Under the pieces are notes generated by a model that worked only from the letters and a program-made list of their open reading frames with translations, was not told the origin of the DNA and ran no database searches. A program made the position numbers and the translations under genes. Below, in pieces: positions 23,300-31,986 of a stretch of DNA of 64,000 nt. Each line of letters starts with the position of its first letter. The stretch's first letter is position 1. This DNA is from Sphingomonas quercus (GTDB lineage: Bacteria > Pseudomonadota > Alphaproteobacteria > Sphingomonadales > Sphingomonadaceae), in assembly GCF_018863195.1 (NCBI RefSeq), contig NZ_JAHKRT010000004.1:1-64000 (forward strand), given 5' to 3'.

Positions 23300-24392
23300 G
23301 CTGATCGTCGTCGGCGCCGGCATCGTCGGCCTCGCCCATGCGCTGGCGGCGGCGCGGCGGGGACGGCGGGTGCTGGTCATTGATCGCGACGCGCAGGCGA
23401 ATGGCGCGTCGGTGCGCAATTTCGGCTTCGTCACCGTCACCGGGCAGGAGCGCGGGCGGGTCTGGGATCTCGCCCGGCGCAGTGCCGCGACATGGCGCGA
23501 GGTGGCGGTCGCGGCCGACATCGCCATCGAGCAGGAGGGGCTGCTGATGATCGCCCGCCGCCCCGAAGCGGCGGCGCTGCTCAATGCGTTCCGCGCCACC
23601 GACACGGGCGCCGCGTGCGAGTGGCTGGATGCCGACGCGCTGGCCCGCGCCCATCCGATGGTGACGCCCGGCTGTTTCGGCGCGCTGCGCAGCCACGCCG
23701 ATCTGCGCGTCGAATCGCGCATCGCCATTCCCCGTCTCGCCGCCTGGCTGGAGGCGGCCCATGGCGTCGCCTTCCTGCGCGGCGCCGCCGTCACCCAGGT
23801 CGCCAGCGGCCGGGTCGAGACCGGCGCCGGTTCATTCGAAGCCGACGCGATCATCGTCTGTCCCGGCGACGATCTCACCGGCCTGTTCGCCGATCGCCTT
23901 GCCGGCATTACCCGGTGCAAGCTGCACATGATGCGCCTTGCCGCCCCGGGGTGGCGTCTGCCGGCGGCAGTGATGTCCGATCTCGGACTGGTGCGCTATC
24001 TCGGCTATGCGGCGCTTCCCGAAGCGGCGGCGCTGCGGCAGCGGCTCGCCGGCGAGCGGGCCGCGGCGCTGGCCAATGGCGTCCACCTCATCGTCACGCA
24101 GAGCGCGGACGGCACGCTGATCGTCGGGGACAGCCACCACTATGCCGCCACGCCCGATCCGTTCGCGCCGGCCGAGGTCGACGCGCTGATCCTGCGCGAG
24201 TTCGCCGACGTGCTCGGCCCGCCGCCGCCGGTGGTGGAACGATGGACCGGCACCTACGCCTCGGCGGACCGGCACAGTCTGGTGGACACGCCGCTGCCGG
24301 GCGTGCGGCTGGTGATGATTACGAGCGGCACCGGGGCCTCGACCGCCTTCGCCCTCGCCGAGGATGTGATCGCCGACCTCTGGGGAGAATGA
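23277..24392 (+). CDS. pbfD: TIGR03364/PbfD-type FAD-dependent oxidase of (N-methyl-)aminoethylphosphonate
   Basis: A 371-residue flavoprotein of the D-amino-acid-oxidase fold. The nucleotide-binding motif VVGAGIVGLAHALAAARRG lies at residues about 10-30. The family stretch NGASVRNFGFVTVTGQ follows, and the C-terminus has VVERWTGTYAS and ITSGTGASTAFALAED. TIGR03364 proteins cluster with phosphonate genes, and the characterised PbfD oxidises N-methylated (and more slowly free) 2-aminoethylphosphonate to phosphonoacetaldehyde. The next gene, phnX, consumes exactly that product. The GTG start overlaps the transporter gene by 23 bases. The specific substrate (primary versus N-methyl amine) is inferred from the family. 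Confidence 0.8.
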   Translation: MQPRSAPELIVVGAGIVGLAHALAAARRGRRVLVIDRDAQANGASVRNFGFVTVTGQERGRVWDLARRSAATWREVAVAADIAIEQEGLLMIARRPEAAALLNAFRATDTGAACEWLDADALARAHPMVTPGCFGALRSHADLRVESRIAIPRLAAWLEAAHGVAFLRGAAVTQVASGRVETGAGSFEADAIIVCPGDDLTGLFADRLAGITRCKLHMMRLAAPGWRLPAAVMSDLGLVRYLGYAALPEAAALRQRLAGERAAALANGVHLIVTQSADGTLIVGDSHHYAATPDPFAPAEVDALILREFADVLGPPPPVVERWTGTYASADRHSLVDTPLPGVRLVMITSGTGASTAFALAEDVIADLWGE

Positions 24393-24394
24393 CG

Positions 24395-25180
24395 ATGCGC
24401 GCCGGACTGAAGGCGGTGGTGTTCGACTGGGCCGGGACGATGATCGACTTCGGCAGCCGCGCGCCGGTCGTGGCGCTGTGCGCGCTGTTCGACGAGGCCG
24501 GCGTGACGCTCAGCGAGGTGGAGGCGCGCGCCGACATGGGGCTGGCCAAGGCCGATCATATCCGCGCGATCCTCGCCCGCCCGCGCATCGCCGCCGCCTG
24601 GCAGGACATTTACGGCAAGCCCCCGGACGAGGCCGCCGTGACGATGCTGTTCGACCGGATCGGTCCGATGATGCGTCAGGCGGCGCGCGATTGTTCGGCG
24701 CTGATCCCCGGCGCCGCCGAGGTGGCCGGCGGGCTGCGTGCCGCAGGCGTGCGCATCGGCTCGTGCACCGGCTATACACGCGACATGATGGAAGACATCC
24801 TGCCGCGCGCCGCCGAACAAGGCTATGCGCCGGACCTGCTCGTCTGCGCGGGCGACACCCCGGCCGGCCGGCCCTCGCCCCTGATGCTGTGGAAGAACAT
24901 GGCCGAACTGGGGGTCTGGCCGGCAACGGCCTGCGTGAAGGTCGATGACGCCGTGGTCGGCATCAGCGAGGGCCGCGCCGCGGGCACCTGGGCGATCGGC
25001 GTGGCGGCGAGCGGCAATGGCGTCGGCCTGTCCGCGGACGCGCTCGCCGCACTCGATCCGGAGGGCCGGGCCGCCCGAATCGCCGACGCCCGCAAGGCGC
25101 TGACCGCGGCCGGCGCCCATCTCGTCATCGACACCGTCGCCGACCTGCCGGCAGCGCTGGCGGAACTGCCGATCGGCTGA
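24395..25180 (+). CDS. phnX: Phosphonoacetaldehyde hydrolase (phosphonatase)
   Basis: A 261-residue HAD-superfamily enzyme that splits the C-P bond of phosphonoacetaldehyde to acetaldehyde and phosphate in the cytoplasm. The nucleophile is Asp11 in VVFDWAGTMIDFG. The Schiff-base lysine is Lys52 in MGLAKADHIR, in the cap domain. Further signatures are SCTGYTRDMM and AGRPSPLMLWKN, then VKVDDAVVGISEGRAAG. Length and motif order match characterised PhnX. ATG at 24395 is chosen because GGGGAGAA is eight bases ahead; an ATG six bases earlier overlaps the preceding stop and is too close. It completes the two-step route from (N-methyl-)aminoethylphosphonate to phosphate. Confidence 0.95.
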   Translation: MRAGLKAVVFDWAGTMIDFGSRAPVVALCALFDEAGVTLSEVEARADMGLAKADHIRAILARPRIAAAWQDIYGKPPDEAAVTMLFDRIGPMMRQAARDCSALIPGAAEVAGGLRAAGVRIGSCTGYTRDMMEDILPRAAEQGYAPDLLVCAGDTPAGRPSPLMLWKNMAELGVWPATACVKVDDAVVGISEGRAAGTWAIGVAASGNGVGLSADALAALDPEGRAARIADARKALTAAGAHLVIDTVADLPAALAELPIG

Positions 25181-25262
25181 CCGCCTTCCCGTTCGCCCCG
25201 GGGCCACTATTCAGCGTCTCGCGCCCCTGCCGGGGCGAGCGGAGAAATGCCGGGCCGCAGCC

Positions 25263-26006
25263 TCAGGCCCGCACCCCCAGGTCGACATGGATGCGGATGG
25301 CATCGTGCCGCCAATATTCGCGGTCATATTCCACGACGCGGCCGCGCGCGTCGAAGCTGGTCCGCGTCACCTTCAGGCCGGGGGTGCCGGGCTTGGCGCC
25401 CAGCGTCTCGGCGACGTCCTTGACCAGCGCGCAGGGCTGCATGTCGACACGGTTGCGCGTGACGGTGACGTCGTAGTGAGTGGTGAGGATGCGGGTCAGC
25501 GAGCCGTCGAGCGATTGCTCGAGCAGGCCGGGCGCCATTGCCGGATCGACCATGATCCGCTCGACCAGCACCGGCCGCCCGTCGATCGAGCGGCGGCGGT
25601 TGATCATGTACAGCGGGGCGCCCTCGGCAATGCCGAACACTTCGGCAGCGGGCACAAAGGCCGGCACTGTTCCGGTCGACAGCGTCTCGGTGGCAGGGGC
25701 GCGGCCCTGCTCGGCGACATAGGTCATGAAGCCGGCCCAGCGGGTCGGATCATAGGTGATCGCCGGCGGCGAGACATACCAGCCGCTGCGGTCGCGCCGG
25801 TAGATCAGCCCTTCCGCCTCGAGCTGGAACAGCGCCTCGCGAATGGTGCCGCGAGCGATGCCGGCGCTGGTCTGGAGCTGTCGCTCCGACGGCAGCTTCG
25901 CTCCGGCCGAGAGCGCGCCCGTCTGGATGCCCAGCGCGATCTGATCGCGGATCACCAGATATTGCGGTCCGCCGGCGTTGTCGGCGGGCTTGATCCACGC
26001 GTTCAT
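25263..26006 (-). CDS. phnR: GntR/HutC family regulator with UTRA domain, likely PhnR/PhnF-type
   Basis: A 247-residue regulator. Residues about 15-80 form the GntR winged helix (YLVIRDQIALGIQTGALSAG, LPSERQLQTSAGIARGTIREALFQLEAEGLI, wing RDRSGWYV). Residues about 95-240 are a UTRA ligand domain (FGIAEGAPLYMINRRRSIDG, VERIMV, LKVTRTSFDARGRVVEYDREYWRHDAIRI). UTRA regulators recognise TGGTCTAGACCA-like sites, and three such sites lie around the phosphonate genes. The gene is convergent with phnX, so it has its own promoter. I expect repression released by an aminophosphonate ligand. The ribosome site is weak, so the start is provisional. Confidence 0.8.
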   Translation of the reverse strand: MNAWIKPADNAGGPQYLVIRDQIALGIQTGALSAGAKLPSERQLQTSAGIARGTIREALFQLEAEGLIYRRDRSGWYVSPPAITYDPTRWAGFMTYVAEQGRAPATETLSTGTVPAFVPAAEVFGIAEGAPLYMINRRRSIDGRPVLVERIMVDPAMAPGLLEQSLDGSLTRILTTHYDVTVTRNRVDMQPCALVKDVAETLGAKPGTPGLKVTRTSFDARGRVVEYDREYWRHDAIRIHVDLGVRA

Positions 26007-26101
26007 GTCGATTTCATCGCAGCTTGCCGGCCTGCCGGTCAAGCATCGAAACGTGCCGAACGGGGCGAGCCGGCGCTGTCCGCCCCGTCCGCGCCCGAGG
26101 C

Positions 26102-28927
26102 TCAGAAGATATAGCTCGCCCGCATCACGAAGGTCCGCCCGGGCTCCATATAATCCTTCTGGTAGGAAGGATTGTCGCCCTTGGTGGTGTAATATTTATA
26201 GGCGTTCAGGATGTTGGCGACATCGAAGTCCATCGCGAAATGCTTGGTGAAATTATAGCGGGAATGGAAATCAAGGCTGCGATTGGGACGCACCCACTTA
26301 TCGACGGCGTTGTCGCGAAGGCTTTCGATGTATTTTCCGCGGTAATTATACGATAACTTGGCCTCGATCCCGTATTTTTGATAGGTCAAAGAGGCATTGT
26401 ACAGCAGATGCGGCGTGTTGATCAGCCGGATCTTCTTGCCGTTGCGATAGGGCTGCCCGGTGTCCGCCTCGCTATGCTGGACGGTGACGTTCCCCTCCAC
26501 CCCGAAGCCGTCGAAGGGGGACTGGAGGCCCTGCAGGCTCTTGATGAGATTGAGCTCGATGCCATAGACCGTCGCCGTCTTGCCATTCTGGGGCTGGCTG
26601 ATCTCGATCGTGCCGGTCAACGTATCGGCGCTCACCGAGCTGCCGTTGGTGAAGATGAAGTTCCGGATACGCTTGTAATAGGCGCCGAGCGAGATGATGC
26701 TCGTCGCATCGGGATAATATTCCGCCGAGACGTCGGCATTCACCGCACGCGCTGCCTTGAGGTCGGGATTGCCCTGGCTGATGGCGATGATCTCGTTCGA
26801 GGCATCGCGGGTGACGGACTGGCCGGCCGAAATATAACCATATTCGGGCGGGGAATAGCCGGTCCAGATCGCGGCATGATAGGCTTGGTTCTGCGCCGGT
26901 CGCCAGATCGCGGTGAGGCTCGGCAGGAGGACGGTATAGCCGCGATCGGTGCTGCCGACGCGGCTGTTGTCGCCATCATCGACCCAGAATTCGTTATGGG
27001 TTTCGCGGCGCTCGACACGCAGGCCGCCGATCATCTGCACCGCGTCGAGCGTGAGGTGGGCAAGGCCATAGCCGGCATAGATGGTCTCGGTGCTGCGCTT
27101 GTCGTCGGCGACGAGGTCGGTGGCCGATGCCGCATCGCCGGGATTGGCCACCTGCGCCGCCTTGATCGCGGCGACCACCGCCTTGCGGCTATAGACGTCG
27201 CCATAATAATATTGGCCGCGCAGGATGCTCGCCACTTCCTTGTCGACCAGGCCGGAGTCGGCGAGGTTCAGCCCGTCGAGCGGCGTGCCGCTGAAATCGC
27301 CGTCCCAGATCGGCGTGTTGTCGTAATGGCGCTTCGAGCGAAGATATTTGCCGCCGACCTTCACATAGTCGAGCACGCCGTCGAAATCGTAGCGTGCGTC
27401 AAGCCGGGCGGCGACACGATCGTCGGTCTGCTTCGAGCGACGGGTGCTTGCGCCGTCGAACGGAAGCAGCGCTGCATCCCGCTCCACATTCTGCGCGAAG
27501 GCCGGGAGGGCGGCGTGCGGGAAGCGGGGATCGTTCGACACCCAGTTGATGCCGGTGGCGTTGAGCGGATAGGTGCAGGCGTCGCAATTATAGCCGACGG
27601 AGTAGCTTTCCGGCGTCTGGTTGACGCCGCCGCTATAGCTCAGTTCATAATCGAGCTTCAGCCGATTGAGATCGCTATGACCACCGAGCGCGATTGTGGC
27701 CAGCGTCTGGTTCTGGTCGAGCGTGCTCATGCTGCGCGCGAACTGCATCGCCTGCGGATCGAACACGCCGGAGCGCCCGTTGAGCGACCACAGGCCCCTG
27801 GTGCCGCGATCGGCATCGGTGATCATCCCGTCGCCGTCGGCGTCGACGATCTGGCTGGTGGTGTAATTGTAGATCCGCCCCTTGCTGCCGGTGCCGATGA
27901 TGGCGTTTTCGGGCTGGACGAGGCTGGTGTCGTCGATATTGACCTGGCTCAGGCGGGCCGTGGGGCGGCTGCGATAATCGGTGATGTCATTGGTGCCCAC
28001 CATCTTCTGCCGCGCATATTGGCCACGCAGATAAAGTTGCGTGCCCCCGCCGTGATAATCGAAGGAAAAATTGCCACCGTAGCGGGTCTGCTTCAGCCGG
28101 CGATAATCGAGATCGATGCCGGGCAGATGCATGTTGGTCTCGTCGATCGGCTCTTCGGCGTCCTTGCGCCACTTATAGGGCTCCCACTCGCCGTCATTCT
28201 CGGTCTCCTGGCCGTTGCCGTGAGACACGCCATAATTGCCGGACACGAAGAAGCCGAAGCGATCGTCGGCCAAGCGCGTCGCGAAATCCGCCTGGGCCTG
28301 ATAATTGGCCGCCGGTTCGTCCGCGTCGAGCGCCTGCTGGTTGAAGCCGCCCGAGCCATAGAGGCGCACCGTCGTCCGGTCGCGGAAGTCGAAGGCGGTC
28401 GGGGTACGGAAATCGATGGTGCCGCCGATCGCATCGCCGTCCTGATCTGGGGTCAGCGTCTTGGTGACGCGGATCGCGGCGAGGCCGTTCGGCGGCAGCA
28501 CGTTCAGGGAGACGTCGCGGCTGCTGGTGTCGGTCTGGGCGACGCGGATGCCGTTGATCATCACCGCATTGTAGGTGCCCGACAGACCGCGCACCGTAAC
28601 ATATTGGCCTTCGCCGGTATCCTGGTTGACGATCACGCTCACGCCCGGAATGCGCGCCAGCGCGTCGGCGACATTGGCGTCGGGGAGCTTGCCGAGATCG
28701 TCGGCGGCGATGATGTCGACGACGTTCTGCGAGTTACGCTTGGCCTCCAGCGCGCTTTCGGTGCTGAGCCGCTGGCCGGTGACGACGATATCGCCGGGGG
28801 CGTCCTCGGCGATGGCGGCACCGTCGGCCGCACGAGCCGGGCTCGCTATTGCGAAGGCAAGCGCGAGGCAGGCGGCGGAGGCCGCATATTTGCCACGGCG
28901 GCGGACGATATCCTGCGAACTGATCAT
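26102..28927 (-). CDS. TonB-dependent receptor, TIGR01782 (Xanthomonas/Caulobacter) type
   Basis: A 941-residue outer-membrane active transporter. Signal peptide to about residue 34, then a TonB-box-like GDIVVTGQ. The plug has the TIGR01782 signature (RNSQNVVDIIAADDLGKLPDANVADALARIPGVSV given in parts, then YVTVRGLSG). A long beta-barrel ends in MRASYIF, a terminal aromatic for barrel insertion. The ATG is preceded by GGGGAGA; longer upstream frames lack a signal peptide. Location between the UTRA regulator and the HD oxygenase, with a HutC-type operator about 180 bases upstream, suggests import of a phosphonate or phospholipid-derived compound rather than iron. The ligand is inferred only from context. 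Confidence 0.9.
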   Translation of the reverse strand: MISSQDIVRRRGKYAASAACLALAFAIASPARAADGAAIAEDAPGDIVVTGQRLSTESALEAKRNSQNVVDIIAADDLGKLPDANVADALARIPGVSVIVNQDTGEGQYVTVRGLSGTYNAVMINGIRVAQTDTSSRDVSLNVLPPNGLAAIRVTKTLTPDQDGDAIGGTIDFRTPTAFDFRDRTTVRLYGSGGFNQQALDADEPAANYQAQADFATRLADDRFGFFVSGNYGVSHGNGQETENDGEWEPYKWRKDAEEPIDETNMHLPGIDLDYRRLKQTRYGGNFSFDYHGGGTQLYLRGQYARQKMVGTNDITDYRSRPTARLSQVNIDDTSLVQPENAIIGTGSKGRIYNYTTSQIVDADGDGMITDADRGTRGLWSLNGRSGVFDPQAMQFARSMSTLDQNQTLATIALGGHSDLNRLKLDYELSYSGGVNQTPESYSVGYNCDACTYPLNATGINWVSNDPRFPHAALPAFAQNVERDAALLPFDGASTRRSKQTDDRVAARLDARYDFDGVLDYVKVGGKYLRSKRHYDNTPIWDGDFSGTPLDGLNLADSGLVDKEVASILRGQYYYGDVYSRKAVVAAIKAAQVANPGDAASATDLVADDKRSTETIYAGYGLAHLTLDAVQMIGGLRVERRETHNEFWVDDGDNSRVGSTDRGYTVLLPSLTAIWRPAQNQAYHAAIWTGYSPPEYGYISAGQSVTRDASNEIIAISQGNPDLKAARAVNADVSAEYYPDATSIISLGAYYKRIRNFIFTNGSSVSADTLTGTIEISQPQNGKTATVYGIELNLIKSLQGLQSPFDGFGVEGNVTVQHSEADTGQPYRNGKKIRLINTPHLLYNASLTYQKYGIEAKLSYNYRGKYIESLRDNAVDKWVRPNRSLDFHSRYNFTKHFAMDFDVANILNAYKYYTTKGDNPSYQKDYMEPGRTFVMRASYIF

Positions 28928-29108
28928 GATTGTCTCCCCGAATATACTTGGCGTGCGTCCGCAGCCCACGACGAAGGCGCCGCGGATCAATCGGATGAAG
29001 CTGAGCAATCCCCTGCCTATGAACAGCGATTCATAAGGTACTGCGATTGTTCTTGTGAACCGTCAGGCTGGTCTTCGCTGCCGCGCTTCCAGCCGACGTC
29101 CATTTATC

Positions 29109-29120
29109 TGGTATGAACCA
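29109..29120 (-). promoter_or_regulatory. HutC/PhnR-type operator 2
   Basis: TGGTATGAACCA keeps both outer TGGT and ACCA arms of the UTRA-regulator consensus with a divergent centre. It lies 182-193 bases upstream of the TonB-receptor start and after the stop of the HD oxygenase gene, so it most likely controls the receptor. Confidence 0.55.
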
Positions 29121-29162
29121 GTTTGTCGTGACACGGTTGTGACAGATGCGGAAGGACTCGGG

Positions 29163-29708
29163 CTAGCGAATGAGATTTGCGAGGAGCCGCCGATAGTCCC
29201 CGAGCGGCATCACCGCGAGGTCCGGCTGCTTGCCGAGATCATCATAGCGGCGCAGCCGGATCGCCTCCTCGGCATAGGGCTGCGCTCGGAAGGCAGCGGC
29301 TTCGTCGGCGGTGAAGGGGCCGCCCTGAAGCTTCAGGCTGAGTTTGGAGGCCGCGCTCAGCGAATCCTCATAACCGGGCTCGGCGATGCACAGATAGCGC
29401 TTGGCGTCGACATGGAGCCGTACCGCTTCGGTTATTTCCGGTGGAAACGCCCTTGCCAGATAGGCTGCTCCGAGCACCTCGTGGCGCGCGTCGACACCGT
29501 TTCGCCCGGCGGCCTCGCCGGCGTCGTTGATGAACTGTCCCACATCGTGCAGCAGGGCGGCGGCGATCATCGCATCGCCCTCGCCCGCTTCCCGCGCGAA
29601 ATGGGCGCTCTGCAACATGTGCGACAACTGGCTGACATGCTCGCCATAACCAAGTCCGCCAAATCGCTCAAATAGCGCGAAAATCTCCGAAATCGCATCG
29701 ACCGTCAT
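29163..29708 (-). CDS. HD-domain oxygenase of phosphonate operons (PhnZ-like, TIGR03276 type)
   Basis: A 181-residue protein matching the phosphonate-operon HDIG family. It has YGEHVSQLSHMLQSA (His30 and Gln27 region), the HD pair His54-Asp55 in LLHDVGQF, and downstream VDARHE and RLHVDAKRYLC, which supply further metal-binding histidines. Characterised relatives (PhnZ, TmpB) are mixed-valent di-iron oxygenases that cleave the C-P bond of 1-hydroxylated aminophosphonates to phosphate and an amino acid. The partner hydroxylase (PhnY/TmpA, a 2-oxoglutarate dioxygenase) is not in the window. The gene is divergent from the phospholipase gene with an operator between them. A hydrolase role is less likely than oxygenase but not excluded. 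Confidence 0.8.
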   Translation of the reverse strand: MTVDAISEIFALFERFGGLGYGEHVSQLSHMLQSAHFAREAGEGDAMIAAALLHDVGQFINDAGEAAGRNGVDARHEVLGAAYLARAFPPEITEAVRLHVDAKRYLCIAEPGYEDSLSAASKLSLKLQGGPFTADEAAAFRAQPYAEEAIRLRRYDDLGKQPDLAVMPLGDYRRLLANLIR

Positions 29709-29778
29709 CAAATGGTCCCCGGTTTGTCGGCAGGGCAGGCCGCGAACGCGCGATTCTGTCGCCGATTTGTAGCGTTTC

Positions 29779-29790
29779 TGGACTAGACCA
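29779..29790. promoter_or_regulatory. HutC/PhnR-type operator 3, shared by divergent genes
   Basis: TGGACTAGACCA, with flanks extending symmetry to TCTGG-A-CTAG-A-CCAGA, lies 71-82 bases before the HD oxygenase start and 53-64 bases before the phospholipase start. It has the CTAG centre of the consensus UTRA-regulator operator and could control both directions. Confidence 0.65.
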
Positions 29791-29842
29791 GATTTGTGAC
29801 CGGTCTGCGTCAACGCGCGGCCTGAGCTGAGAGGATAGACCA

Positions 29843-31978
29843 GTGGTTTTTGCCGACCGGCGGGATTTTCTGCGGATCATGAGCGCGTCCGGAATTGCGT
29901 CATGGCTGCCGGGCCTGATCGGCCGCGCCGCCGCGATCCCTGCCAATAACGCCACCGGCTCGATCGACGATGTCGAGCATATCGTGGTGTTCATGCAGGA
30001 AAATCGTGCCTTCGATCATTATTTCGGCAAGTATAACGGCGTGCGCGGTTTCGGCGATCCGCGGCCTCTACGCCTGCCCGGCGGCGCCAGCGTCTGGGCC
30101 CAGCCGAGCGCCGAGCATCCGGACGGCCATGTCCTGCCCTATCATGGCGATTCGACGATCAGCCAGTCCTTCACCGTCAATGGATCGGCGCAGGGGCATC
30201 AGGCGTCCCTGACACTCTACAATGGCGGCCGTTATGATCGCTGGGGCCAGTCGCGCGAGCTGCACAAGCGCATGCTTCATTATTCAGCCGGCGACCTCCC
30301 CTTTTATTATGCGCTGGCCGACGCGTTCACGATCTGCGACGCCTATCATTGCTCGACATTGACGCAGACCTATCCCAACCGCCTGCATCTGTTCACCGGC
30401 TGCAACGGCGGCGGCGGTCTCGGCGGCGATCCGGAGATGAACAATTACGGCGAGGATGAAACCCCGAGCGCGGACATGGCGATGGACCACCCGCTCCGCC
30501 CCGACGCCTATCGCTGGACGACCTATGCCGAGCGGCTCCAGCAGGCCGGGATCAGCTGGAAGGTCTATCAGGAATATGACAATTTCGGCGACAATCTCCT
30601 GTCCGTCTTCCCCGCTTTCCGCCCCTGCGCGAGGGATTCCGAGCTGTACCGTCGCGGCCGCTCCTGGGTCAGCGAGCACAAGACCGGGGCGGACCGCATC
30701 CGCTCCGACGGCGAGCAGCTCGTCGCCGCCTTCCGCGAGGATGTCGCGGCGGGGCGGCTGCCGCAGGTGTCGTGGATCGTCACCGCTGCCGACCTCTCCG
30801 AACATCCGCGCGCCGTGCCGGCGAAGGGCGAGCATGTCTGCGCGGGGCTGATCGCGGCGCTGGTCGATCATCCCGAGGTGTTCGCACGCACCGTCTTCAT
30901 CATCAATTACGACGAGGCCGGGGGCTTCTACGATCACGCGCTGCCGCCGACGCCGCCGGTCGACCCTTCACAGGGCCACAGCACCGTGCCGGTGGACGGC
31001 GAGGTCAAGGACTATGGCGCCGACGCCAGGGCCGCCAATCCGGGCCGGCACCCGATCGGCATGGGCATCCGCGTGCCGGCGATCGTGGTGTCGCCGTGGA
31101 GCCGGGGCGGCTTCGTCTGCTCGGAGCTGTTCGACCACACTTCGGTCATTCGCTTCATGGAACAGCGCTTTGGCGTGAAGGAGCCGAATATCGGCGCGTG
31201 GCGCCGGTCGGTGGCAGGCGATCTCACCTCCGCCTTCGATTTCACCGGCGCCAGCGCCAGCGCGCCGGCGCTGCCCGACACCGGCGACTTCATGGCGCGG
31301 GTGATCCGCTCCCAGGCCGGTGTCGCCAACGCCATCCCCGCGCGGCAGAGCCCGACCGCGCAAATGTCCGGTCAACGCCCGTTCCGCCCCCTGCCTTATG
31401 CGCTGGAGGTGGCCGGGCGGGTAACGGCGGACCACCGCTTCGATCTCGTCATGGCCAACCGCGGACGCACCGGGGCGGTGATCACCGTCCATGACCAGAG
31501 CGACGCACAGGCGCCATGGCATTACACGATCGGCGCCGGGCATCGACACGAGAGCAGCCAGTGGCACGATGCTGGCCCGCTCCGCGTCTACGATCTCGCG
31601 GTGCGCGGGCCGAACGGCCTTTACCAGCGCTATGCCGGTCCGCTCGGACAGGGTGCGCCGGCGGTGGAGGCGACGATCGTCCATGGCCGCGGCGGCGCGG
31701 AACTGCGCCTCAGCAATGGCGGGAGTACACCGGTCGAGGTCGAGGTGGCGCTTGACGCGGCCTATCCGGCAACCGGCGGGCGGACCCGGCGCCATCGCCT
31801 CGCCCCGGGCCAGCGGCTCGCCGATCGCTGGCCGCTTGCCGCCAGCGATAATTGGTACGACCTGGTCGTTACCATCGCCGGCCGCACCGACTTCGTCCGC
31901 CGCTTCGCCGGCTATGTCGAGACCGGGCGGGCCGGGCGCACCGACCCGGCGATCGGGGCGATGCGCCTGACCGCCTGA
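29843..31978 (+). CDS. Phospholipase C, phosphocholine-specific type, Tat-exported
   Basis: A 711-residue phosphoesterase of the PF04185/AcpA superfamily. The N-terminus has the twin-arginine motif DRRDFLRIM followed by a hydrophobic stretch, so it is exported folded. The catalytic domain opens with VVFMQENRAFDHYFGKYNGV and includes the active-site neighbourhood YPNRLHLFTGC, SEHP, INYDEAGGFYDH and GMGIRVPAIVVSPWSRGG. The last 200 residues carry two repeats of the beta-sandwich found in phosphocholine-specific phospholipases C. These enzymes release phosphocholine from phospholipids and sphingomyelin. In this locus it could release phosphono head groups from phosphonolipids (inference). GTG start with GAGAGGAT ahead. 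Confidence 0.88.
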   Translation: MVFADRRDFLRIMSASGIASWLPGLIGRAAAIPANNATGSIDDVEHIVVFMQENRAFDHYFGKYNGVRGFGDPRPLRLPGGASVWAQPSAEHPDGHVLPYHGDSTISQSFTVNGSAQGHQASLTLYNGGRYDRWGQSRELHKRMLHYSAGDLPFYYALADAFTICDAYHCSTLTQTYPNRLHLFTGCNGGGGLGGDPEMNNYGEDETPSADMAMDHPLRPDAYRWTTYAERLQQAGISWKVYQEYDNFGDNLLSVFPAFRPCARDSELYRRGRSWVSEHKTGADRIRSDGEQLVAAFREDVAAGRLPQVSWIVTAADLSEHPRAVPAKGEHVCAGLIAALVDHPEVFARTVFIINYDEAGGFYDHALPPTPPVDPSQGHSTVPVDGEVKDYGADARAANPGRHPIGMGIRVPAIVVSPWSRGGFVCSELFDHTSVIRFMEQRFGVKEPNIGAWRRSVAGDLTSAFDFTGASASAPALPDTGDFMARVIRSQAGVANAIPARQSPTAQMSGQRPFRPLPYALEVAGRVTADHRFDLVMANRGRTGAVITVHDQSDAQAPWHYTIGAGHRHESSQWHDAGPLRVYDLAVRGPNGLYQRYAGPLGQGAPAVEATIVHGRGGAELRLSNGGSTPVEVEVALDAAYPATGGRTRRHRLAPGQRLADRWPLAASDNWYDLVVTIAGRTDFVRRFAGYVETGRAGRTDPAIGAMRLTA

Positions 31979-31986
31979 GCGGCGGA

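Noticed and set aside
21473-23929. 818-codon minus-strand frame ending as the CHRD protein
   Set aside because: Only the last 138 codons, after an AGGAGG, make a sensible secreted CHRD protein; the rest is antisense to the transporter and oxidase genes.
25218-25239. Hairpin between phnX and the UTRA regulator as a bidirectional terminator
   Set aside because: The stem has a 2-base bulge and there is no T-tract on either side; evidence too weak to list.
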